The notes under the pieces are model-generated. The model made no database searches, was not told where the DNA came from, and was given only the letters and a program-made list of their open reading frames with translations. Both the position numbers and the translations under genes were made by a program. Shown piece by piece: positions 22,186-28,909 of a stretch of 34,451 bases of DNA. Every line of letters begins with the position of its first letter. Position 1 is the first letter of the stretch. This DNA comes from Methanoculleus marisnigri (GTDB lineage Archaea; Halobacteriota; Methanomicrobia; Methanomicrobiales; Methanoculleaceae): the NCBI GenBank assembly GCA_002503885.1, contig DASQ01000113.1, forward strand, positions 1 through 34,451, read 5' to 3'.

Positions 22186-22914
22186 CTACTCCCAGCAGAA
22201 CGTCTCCATGTCGTACCCTGCATGCGGCATATCGGGCGGCACCATGTGGCTCATGTGGGTGCACCGGTAGTCCTTCGCCCCGACGTCGCGGGCGAACCGG
22301 ATCGCCTCGGCGTAGTTCATGTGCTTGTGGATATTGTAGCCCGCAGGAGCGATGGCGTCCACGAAGAGGAGGTCGATATCGGCGTTGCGGAGGAGTTCCC
22401 GGCTTGCCTCCGGGATATCTTCCCGCGTATCGGCGGTGTAGGCGACCGTGATCTCGTCGTGCTCGATTAAGAGGCCGCAGGTGTAGACCGGGGGGTGGTT
22501 CACCGTAAAGAACGTGAAGGTGACGCCGAAGAGGTCGAACGGCTCATACACCGGGACCGGGTGCTTCTCAAACGGCAGGAAGTGGAGGTAACTGGAGCAG
22601 TAGTCCATCACCGGCGGCGGCGCGTAGGCCGGCGGCATCTTCTGCACCCGGTAGAACTCCCCGAATCCGATGAAGTGGTCGTAGTGGCCGTGGGACCAGA
22701 GGACCGCATCGATGTGAGGCGAGCAGGCCCGGAGGAGCTGCTGCCGCAGGTCCGGCGACGACTCGACAAGAATGTGCTTCCCCTCGGTCTCGATGAGGAG
22801 GGACGTCCGGAGCCGCGACCTTCCCGCCGCCGTCATTGCCCGGCAGTTCTCGCAGTCGCACCCAATCTTCGGCGTCCCGATGGCGTCGCCGGTCCCGAGC
22901 AGCGTGATCTGCAT
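22186..22914 (-). CDS. Metallo-beta-lactamase-fold hydrolase, PhnP-like
   Basis: A 242-residue member of the RNase Z/PhnP branch. It opens with ITLLGTGDAIGTPKIGCDCE; the GCDCENC cysteine cluster is typical of PhnP-like enzymes. The metal motif SHGHYDH supplies His75, His77, Asp79 and His80, TVNH near 137 and ADTRED near 165 give further ligands, and a His-rich end (CTHMSHM) follows. PhnP is a cyclic ribose phosphodiesterase; archaeal members are mostly uncharacterised. ATG 22914 is chosen: it lies one base after the stop codon of the AAA+ gene, giving tight coupling, while the in-frame TTG 22926 would overlap it. Confidence 0.85.
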   Translation of the reverse strand: MQITLLGTGDAIGTPKIGCDCENCRAMTAAGRSRLRTSLLIETEGKHILVESSPDLRQQLLRACSPHIDAVLWSHGHYDHFIGFGEFYRVQKMPPAYAPPPVMDYCSSYLHFLPFEKHPVPVYEPFDLFGVTFTFFTVNHPPVYTCGLLIEHDEITVAYTADTREDIPEASRELLRNADIDLLFVDAIAPAGYNIHKHMNYAEAIRFARDVGAKDYRCTHMSHMVPPDMPHAGYDMETFCWE

Positions 22915-22915
22915 A

Positions 22916-24205
22916 TCAGTATCCAATGCCGCGGATGATGTTGCGCTCCTCGACTCTGATGAGGCCCTGCTCGATGTCCGCCGGGTCGACCCGGTGCCGG
23001 TCCTCCATCAGCGCCGACATCACCGCCTCCTTCATCATCATCCGGAGGTCGGAGCCCGAGAACCCCTCGGTCCGGGCGGCGAGGCTCGCGAAGTCGCAGT
23101 CGCACTCGATGGTGGCGGCGACCTTCTTGAGGATCGCCTGCCGCATCGCCTGATCGGGGAGCGGAAACTCGACCACCTCATCAAAGCGCCGCCAGGCCGC
23201 CTCATCGAGGATACGGGGGTGGTTCGTTGCCCCGATGAGGAGGACGCCGTTCTTCACGAAGCTGATCTGGTCGATGTTCTTTAAGAGCATGTTCACCGCG
23301 CGCTTCATCGCGCCGTGGTCGTCGCTGACCCGGGTCTTCGCGACAAAGTCGAACTCGTCGATGAAGAGGATGCAGGGGGCGAGTTTCTTTGCGAGGTCGA
23401 AGATACGGTCGATGTTCTTCGACGTCTCGCCCAGGTACTGGGAGGTGACCATCGCGAGACGGACCTCGAGCACCGGCATGTGGAGCGCCCGGGACATCGC
23501 GAGCGCAAGCGATGTCTTCCCGGTGCCGGGCGGGCCGACGAAGAGAAGCCGGCCGAACTCGTAGATCCCGTGCTCCTTTAAGAAGTCCCGGTGCTCGAGG
23601 GCGACGCCGATCTTCTTGATGGTCTCCTCCTGCCGCGGAGTGCAGACCAGTTTTGAGATCGAGAACTCGACCTCGTCGGGGGCGCTGATGATGATCAGGT
23701 CACGGGCTTCCCGCATCTCCTCGCTCCCGGCGATGAGCCGGGATACCTTTGCCTCCATGTACTCCTTCGTGTCCTCAAACCGGGGATTCTTTGCCCGGAT
23801 CTCCTGGTACTGAACGGTGGTGCCGTCTTTCCCCTCGAAGAAGTATGCAAGGACGGGGTTCTCCCGGATCTTCTCCTCCCCGCCCTTCTTGAGGAACCAT
23901 CCTGCCGCTGCGTCGAGCGAAGGCAGGCTCAGGCGCTGCCCGAACTCGTCGTAACCGACGAACGGGTTTGCGCGAACAGCCTGGCAGATGGCATCCGGAC
24001 TGCCGAGCACCTTCTTGATCGCCCCCTCGCTCACGATCAGGGGACGTTTCACCTCGAGGTTCCCGCTGCTTCCGGCGCTGAAGAACTCCCGACAGCGCGG
24101 ACGGAGGTCGTTGATGCCGAGATCCTCATTTCGGTTGAATACCTCCGCGGTGAGCAGGAGTTCCATGATGGCGAGGACGTCACGCGTACCCGTGTCACTG
24201 GTCAT
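22916..24205 (-). CDS. AAA+ ATPase, proteasomal/CDC48-like single-ring type
   Basis: A 429-residue protein with one AAA+ module. Residues 1-190 form a region specific to this gene, with no motif I recognise. The ATPase begins near 205: Walker A VGPPGTGKTS near 228-237, Walker B CILFIDEFDFV near 285, sensor 1 IGATNHP near 325, the Arg finger region AAWRRFDEVVEFPLP and sensor 2 GFSGSDLRMMM. This is the classical AAA type (as in CDC48, PAN or FtsH), not MoxR or clamp loader. Such proteins unfold or remodel a partner. It is coupled to the PhnP-like hydrolase downstream. The N-terminal domain probably chooses the client; that client is unknown. Confidence 0.88.
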   Translation of the reverse strand: MTSDTGTRDVLAIMELLLTAEVFNRNEDLGINDLRPRCREFFSAGSSGNLEVKRPLIVSEGAIKKVLGSPDAICQAVRANPFVGYDEFGQRLSLPSLDAAAGWFLKKGGEEKIRENPVLAYFFEGKDGTTVQYQEIRAKNPRFEDTKEYMEAKVSRLIAGSEEMREARDLIIISAPDEVEFSISKLVCTPRQEETIKKIGVALEHRDFLKEHGIYEFGRLLFVGPPGTGKTSLALAMSRALHMPVLEVRLAMVTSQYLGETSKNIDRIFDLAKKLAPCILFIDEFDFVAKTRVSDDHGAMKRAVNMLLKNIDQISFVKNGVLLIGATNHPRILDEAAWRRFDEVVEFPLPDQAMRQAILKKVAATIECDCDFASLAARTEGFSGSDLRMMMKEAVMSALMEDRHRVDPADIEQGLIRVEERNIIRGIGY

Positions 24206-24249
24206 GTCTATGAACAGACATATAGGCGCGCGTCATCAATAAGCGTAAC

Positions 24250-25131
24250 TCACCGGGTGGTGACCTCGCACCCGTCGCCCGTGACGATCAGGGTGTGTTC
24301 CGCCTGTGAGACGAACGATCCGGGCTCGTCGTGCAGCATCGGGAAGGGATGGAGGATCCCCGCCCGGACGAGAGTCATAAGCCCGATCTCGACCTTGTCG
24401 CCGGGGACCCAGCGGCGGGAGAACGGAAGTCCGCGCCGCGGCCGTGCCGCTTCGAGGACCCGCTTTGCCGACGGCAGACGGGTGGGGCGGGCCGCGACCT
24501 GCCGGTAGATCTCCACGCGCGTCGCCTCGCCGACCTTCCCCGACCCCGTGGTGGCGAAGGGCTCGATCGCAAAGACCATTCCTTCCTCGATGACGGCCCC
24601 GCCGGCCATGGCGACGTTCGGGATGCTGGGCTTCGCATGGAGGTCGTAGCGATCGAGGCCGTGCCCGGTGAGGTTTGCGACCGGTCTGTACCCATGCTCC
24701 TCGATCGTTGCCTGGATGATCGTCCCGAGCTCCCCGGTGGTAATCCCCGGGCGAACCGCGGCGATCGCCGCCTCGAGGGCCGCGCGGGATGCCTCGACGA
24801 GGACCGCGTGGTCGCCGAGGTCGACAGTCATGGCGGTGTCGGCGATGTAGCCGTCGATCTGGACCCCGAGGTCGACCTTGACGAGGTCGCCGCGGGCAAA
24901 CGTCCGCTCGTCGCCGGGCATGGCGGTGTCGTGCGCCGCGGCCTCGTTGAAGGAGACGTTCAAGGGGAAGGCAAGGAGCGCTCCCCCCTCCGTCACCATC
25001 GCTTCCGTTGCTTCAACCATCTCGAGGAGGCTTGCCCCCTCCTTCACGAGCCCCGCGCCCTGGTGGAGCACCTTTCGTGCCAGTGCCCCCGCTTCCCGGT
25101 AGGCGTCGTAGACTGCATCGTCCATGATCAT
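24250..25131 (-). CDS. map: Methionine aminopeptidase, type II
   Basis: A 293-residue archaeal type II enzyme that removes initiator Met from new proteins. The five metal ligands are visible: the two Asp of VKVDLGVQIDGYIADTAM (about 87 and 98), His in NLTGHGLDRYDLH near 158, Glu in FAIEPFAT near 190 and Glu in SQAEHTLIV near the C terminus. The roughly 60-residue helical insert between the last ligands (residues about 210-260) marks type II. ATG 25131 has GGAG 8 bases upstream and overlaps the TGA of the preceding peptidase gene as ATGA, so the two M24 peptidases are translationally coupled. Confidence 0.95.
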   Translation of the reverse strand: MIMDDAVYDAYREAGALARKVLHQGAGLVKEGASLLEMVEATEAMVTEGGALLAFPLNVSFNEAAAHDTAMPGDERTFARGDLVKVDLGVQIDGYIADTAMTVDLGDHAVLVEASRAALEAAIAAVRPGITTGELGTIIQATIEEHGYRPVANLTGHGLDRYDLHAKPSIPNVAMAGGAVIEEGMVFAIEPFATTGSGKVGEATRVEIYRQVAARPTRLPSAKRVLEAARPRRGLPFSRRWVPGDKVEIGLMTLVRAGILHPFPMLHDEPGSFVSQAEHTLIVTGDGCEVTTR

Positions 25132-26258
25132 AACGTGAGCTCCTCTTCGTATTGGGTGAACCGGTCAAAGCCGGTCGGTGTCACCGCACCCATATCCTCC
25201 AGGCGGACACCGCCGGTCCCGGGGTAGTAGAGCCCTGGCTCGACGGTGACGACGTTTCCTGCGACGAGCACCCCTCCCTGGGGTCCGAGCGACGGCTCCT
25301 CGTGCACCTCGAGCCCGACGCCGTGGCCGAGGCTGTGGGTGAACCCCCGCGCATCGCTCTCGTAGCCGCGGTCGCGGAAGAACTCCACCACCGCATGGTA
25401 GAGGTCGGCGCCGGCGGCCCCGGCACGGACCATCGATGTGCCGAGAGCCTTTGCGTCCCGGACGGCGTCGTACATCTCCCGGATCGCGGGGGTCGGCTCG
25501 CCCTTCACGACCGTCCGGGTCATGTCGGCGTGGTAGCCGGAGAGGTCGTCCTGCGGGTAGATGTCGATGACGATAGGTTCGTCCTCCCGGAGCGGCCCGA
25601 TACCGGGGCTGTGCGGGAGGGCGGTGTCGGGTCCGCAGGAGACGATGGTATCGGTCCCCCGGCACCCGTGGGCGAGCAGGTAGGCGTGCATCTCCGCACG
25701 GACCGCCTCGGAGGTGAGGGGCCGGCCGTCACGGTGAAGGACGCCGCCCCGGGGGACGGAGGTCCGGATGAGCGCGATCCCCCGCTCCATCGCTGCTTCG
25801 GTGACCCGCTGCACCGAGCGTATCCGCTCGATCTCCTCCGGCGTCTTGACCGCCCGCATCCCCTCGACCGCTCCGGCGGCATCAAGGAGGACCGGACGGA
25901 AGGACTCGAGTTCCCGGGCGAGGGCGAGAGGGAAGGTTGCGGGGACGAGGATGGGGCCGCCGGCGAGGTCGGCGATCATGTGGGCGGTCGCCCGCCAGCG
26001 CGGCTCCCCGGCCTTGATGTATTCGAGGTAGCCGGCATCGGCGCGGGTGACGACCGCTGCCGTCGATTCACGGACCGCCCGCTCGTGCTCCATCTGCGGG
26101 ACGACGATCATCCCGCGCTCGCCCGGCTTTGCCACGTAGACCACGGGGTCGGTGGTGCGGAACCGGGTGAGGTAGCGCACGTTGGCGTCCGCAGACGATC
26201 CGTATGCCGCGTATGCTGCTGCTCCGGCGTCCCGGATAGCAGAATCCAGTCCATTCAT
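25128..26258 (-). CDS. M24-family aminopeptidase (Xaa-Pro dipeptidase-like)
   Basis: A 376-residue pita-bread metallopeptidase. Residues 1-130 form the creatinase-type N-terminal domain, and the catalytic domain follows. Metal ligands: Asp in VIDIYPQDDL (D-x10-D as in the family, second Asp in YHADMTRTV), His in SLGHGVGLEVHE, Glu in VTVEPGLY, and the last Glu in VRLEDMGAV. Related enzymes cut X-Pro dipeptides or N-terminal residues before Pro. ATG 26258 is chosen because MNGLDSAIRDAGAAAY is a normal family start; the upstream 24 codons look non-coding. It lies directly before the map gene, so both act in peptide turnover. Confidence 0.9.
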   Translation of the reverse strand: MNGLDSAIRDAGAAAYAAYGSSADANVRYLTRFRTTDPVVYVAKPGERGMIVVPQMEHERAVRESTAAVVTRADAGYLEYIKAGEPRWRATAHMIADLAGGPILVPATFPLALARELESFRPVLLDAAGAVEGMRAVKTPEEIERIRSVQRVTEAAMERGIALIRTSVPRGGVLHRDGRPLTSEAVRAEMHAYLLAHGCRGTDTIVSCGPDTALPHSPGIGPLREDEPIVIDIYPQDDLSGYHADMTRTVVKGEPTPAIREMYDAVRDAKALGTSMVRAGAAGADLYHAVVEFFRDRGYESDARGFTHSLGHGVGLEVHEEPSLGPQGGVLVAGNVVTVEPGLYYPGTGGVRLEDMGAVTPTGFDRFTQYEEELTL

Positions 26259-26314
26259 TCTACCCACTCTTTCGTTAAAACCACAAGTACTTTTACCACC
26301 GCGTTCAAGTATGA

Positions 26315-26551
26315 ATGATGGATGAGGCAACCAAACGGGTCTTCAAGGCTAAGTTCGCCGTGCTGACGGTCATGTTAAACGTCATCGTCCTCAGTTTCGC
26401 CATGGGTGTCTTTGTCCTCCTCCGGTTCGCACCCGAAGGAACCCTCGGCCTCGGGATCGGCGTTCTCCTCCTTGCCGTCGGGGCGATACTCTCCGTATCG
26501 TTCCGGCAGCAGTACACCCGGGCGAAGGTCTGGCTGAACGAACAGCCGTAA
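26315..26551 (+). CDS. Small two-helix membrane protein
   Basis: A 78-residue protein with a short basic N terminus (TKRVFKAKF) followed by helix 1 at about 15-38 (LTVMLNVIVLSFAMGVFVLL) and helix 2 at about 45-63 (LGIGVLLLAVGAILSVSF). It ends in a basic, polar tail, so both ends should be cytoplasmic. I do not recognise a family. ATG ATG at 26315 and 26318 makes the exact start uncertain by one residue. GTACTTTTA about 25-30 bp upstream may be a TATA box, pointing to a nearly leaderless message. The winged-helix gene follows 34 bp later and may be cotranscribed. Confidence 0.7.
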   Translation: MMDEATKRVFKAKFAVLTVMLNVIVLSFAMGVFVLLRFAPEGTLGLGIGVLLLAVGAILSVSFRQQYTRAKVWLNEQP

Positions 26552-26585
26552 CGCGCGTGAACCCATAGTCTCTGCAGGCGGATGA

Positions 26586-26885
26586 ATGCTCGCAAAACTC
26601 AAATCCGAGATCGAACTCGTCTCAAGGCACCTCGAGGTGATCCGGGCGGTCGTGGAGCACCAGCCCATCGGCATCATGAAGCTCTCCGAGATCCTGGATC
26701 TCCCCTACCACCGGGTCCGCTATTCGCTGCGGATCCTCGAGCAGGAGGGGTATATCCGCGCGTCCCCGGCCGGTGCGGTGGCGACAGCGCTCGCGGCCGA
26801 CCTCCTCAACGGCCTGGAGGGCGAGGTCGACGAGTTGATCGGCCTTCTTGAGACCATCAAGAAGGAAAACCCCCGTAATGTTTAA
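26586..26885 (+). CDS. Winged-helix transcription regulator, small
   Basis: A 99-residue protein with an N-terminal winged helix-turn-helix: helices LEVIRAVVEHQPIGIMKLSE and LPYHRVRYSLRILEQEGYIRA (recognition helix and wing, residues about 16-60). A C-terminal helix LLNGLEGEVDELIGLLETIK has heptad-like leucines and probably mediates dimers. The MarR/ArsR-like topology is common in archaea. No ligand site can be seen. It lies after the small membrane protein and before tRNA-Asn, with no obvious target gene except perhaps its own operon. Confidence 0.8.
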   Translation: MLAKLKSEIELVSRHLEVIRAVVEHQPIGIMKLSEILDLPYHRVRYSLRILEQEGYIRASPAGAVATALAADLLNGLEGEVDELIGLLETIKKENPRNV

Positions 26886-26924
26886 TACGATTCAGGCGAG
26901 ACATTATAGAGCACTTGTTCCAGT

Positions 26925-26997
26925 GCCGCCATAACTCAGTTGGTAGAGTGGCTGGCTGTTAACCAGCATGTCACAGGTTCGAGTCCTGTTGGCGGCG
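26925..26997 (+). tRNA. tRNA-Asn (GTT)
   Basis: 73 bases fold as a full cloverleaf. The acceptor is GCCGCCA with TGGCGGC and discriminator G; D stem ACTC/GAGT; anticodon stem GCTGG/CCAGC around loop CTGTTAA (anticodon GTT, Asn); variable ATGTC; T stem ACAGG/CCTGT with TTCGAGT. There is no intron and no encoded CCA. CATTATA at about 26902-26908 is a plausible TATA box 20 bp upstream, and a T-rich tail follows. Confidence 0.96.
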
Positions 26998-27085
26998 TTT
27001 CGTAATCGGATTCAAATTTTCTCCCTAAATATCCAATACGTTTTTTCAGAGTCTCTCCATGGGCAGTTCAGCCGCACTTACACCT

Positions 27086-28387
27086 TTACGCCAGGTCGTT
27101 GCGCCTGAGAAACTCACGGATCGCATGGGACTCCACCCATCCCCGGTCGAGCTGCCTGACGATCGCGTTGATCCGGCATACCTGCTCCCGGATACTCGCA
27201 GCGGTCTCTTCGTCCTCCATCAGGTCCGCCCTTGCCATGATAACCTGGAGCGGGTGGCGGACATGGTCGCCCAGAATGGCGAACTGCTCCATATTATGTT
27301 CGATCTGGTCGTATGCCTGCTGCCGGATCGCTTCGTGGTGTTTCCGGTCGGTGATATCGTACATGAGACCGTGGCTTGAGACGGCACGGCCGTCAGCATC
27401 GTACGCGAACCTGCGGACAGAATGCATCCAGCGCTCTTCGCCGTCCGGGAGGCAGATGCGATAGTCCAGTATGCAATCTTCTCTCTCACGGATACTCCGG
27501 TCGATCGCTGCGAGGACGTGCTGGCGATCCCCGGGATGCACCCGGTCAACCAACGCGGCGAGACCGGGCTCGACGGTGCCGGGCGCGTATCCCAGAAGTT
27601 CATACTGCCGGGGATTCCACTGCATTCCGTCGGTCTTGAGGTCCCAGAACGATACCCCCGCCTCGATGGCGTCCAGTGCCAGGGCAAGCCGGTCGCGACC
27701 TCTGCGCAGTCTGTCCTCGGTCAGTTTGGCTTCGGTGATGTCCTTGAAAAGGATGGCCACCCGGTTGCCGTTCCGTGCGCCAACCGGGAAGGCATAGACA
27801 TCGTACCACCCTCCCATAAGCGGTTTTGCTGCCCGGGTAAAGCGTTTGGGTTTGCCTGTTGTGGCAATCTCACCATAGATTTCAAACCAGTGCTCTTCAT
27901 GGTTCGGAACAAACTCCCGCATCCTCTTTCCTGCCGCTTCATGCATCCCGGTCTGCTTCTCGAACGCCCGGTTCGTCTCCAGGAACCGGTAATCGATCGG
28001 CTTTCCCGCGGCATCGAAGATCATCTCGATGATGCAGAACCCTTCGTCGATGGAATCGAACAGGGATTGGTACCTGGCCTCGCTCTCCCGGAGAACTACT
28101 TCGGTTCGCTCGCGCTCTCCAATCTCGGCCAGGAGCCGGGTATTGGAGCACCCGAGTTCGGCCGTCCGTTCCCTCACCCGAACGTCGAGTTCGGTGTATG
28201 CCTCTTTCAACGCCTCTCCGGCCTGCTTGATCTCTGCATTCTCCCGCCGAAGTGCATCGGCTTCTGCCTGGAGCTCTTGCGTCCGCTCGTTCACGAGCCG
28301 ATCAACTTCGGTGGAGATATCCCGTGCCGTTTCGTCCTGTCCGGTGGGATCGGAGTTCTCCCGCGTGGTTCCTGGGGGCGCCTGCAT
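27086..28387 (-). CDS. PAS-PAS signalling protein with degenerate kinase-like end and no ATPase domain
   Basis: A 433-residue soluble protein. Residues 20-100 form a long coiled coil (VNERTQELQAEADALRRENA and so on). PAS 1 is at about 105-225 (ARYQSLFDSIDEGFCIIEMI) and PAS 2 at about 238-355 (LALALDAIEAGVSFWDLKTD to DITDRKHHEA). The last 75 residues look like the dimerisation helices of a histidine kinase (NMEQFAILGDHVRHPLQVIM) but stop before any N or G box. In the H-box register (xHELRxPL), Asp occupies the usual His place and His is one residue later. It probably senses a ligand or redox state and acts by binding a partner kinase. Convergent with tRNA-Asn. Confidence 0.82.
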   Translation of the reverse strand: MQAPPGTTRENSDPTGQDETARDISTEVDRLVNERTQELQAEADALRRENAEIKQAGEALKEAYTELDVRVRERTAELGCSNTRLLAEIGERERTEVVLRESEARYQSLFDSIDEGFCIIEMIFDAAGKPIDYRFLETNRAFEKQTGMHEAAGKRMREFVPNHEEHWFEIYGEIATTGKPKRFTRAAKPLMGGWYDVYAFPVGARNGNRVAILFKDITEAKLTEDRLRRGRDRLALALDAIEAGVSFWDLKTDGMQWNPRQYELLGYAPGTVEPGLAALVDRVHPGDRQHVLAAIDRSIREREDCILDYRICLPDGEERWMHSVRRFAYDADGRAVSSHGLMYDITDRKHHEAIRQQAYDQIEHNMEQFAILGDHVRHPLQVIMARADLMEDEETAASIREQVCRINAIVRQLDRGWVESHAIREFLRRNDLA

Positions 28388-28909
28388 CAGAATCGGGGGC
28401 TCCTTTCGATGGGAGTACCCCTGAGTTTCCCATATGGGTTAATAACGATAACCCTCCCGGGAAGAATTGTTTACGTTAATGCTATTATAGGGAACAGAGG
28501 GGCAATTCCATCTTTACGCAAAATGCCCGGCCGGAGAGGGGGTAATACTGCATTGACCGCCCTCAGGCCCTTGTTTTTAAGCCCGCACCCGACCGTGGAC
28601 CGTCAAGCGCTCTCGCAGAAAAACCCGAAGGTTAATACTGTATTCCAGCAATGATAAAATATTCAGGGACGCATCCGTTTGCTTCTGAAGAAGGAACGCT
28701 GGAAACAACGGTGCTTAAAGGGTTGCGCCGTGCGGGTATTATTATTTGTACTGGACAATATAACTTAATCCGCCCGGTAGGCACCCGGAAGATCTCGTGC
28801 TCGTCCGAATCGATCATATTCGCCCGAATCGATCATATGGACGCCATACCGATACATATCAGCAGCTGTCCGGGATCCTGCAACGACCCCGGGGCTGCAA
28901 GGACCCATC
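28388..28909. promoter_or_regulatory. Promoter region with 15-bp direct repeats, upstream of the CheB-kinase gene
   Basis: A gene-free stretch of about 520 bp. On the left, GTTATTAACC on the minus strand (28438-28448) is a TATA box for the PAS gene at 28387. On the right, CAATATAAC near 28757 and ATACATATC near 28852 are TATA-like boxes for the gene at 28910. Between them CCGAATCGATCATAT occurs twice, at 28805-28819 and 28824-28838, a perfect 15-bp direct repeat with a 19-bp period; each copy contains the palindrome ATCGAT. Two sites two turns apart (19 bp) suit a dimeric regulator. The rest shows nothing I can name. Confidence 0.45.
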
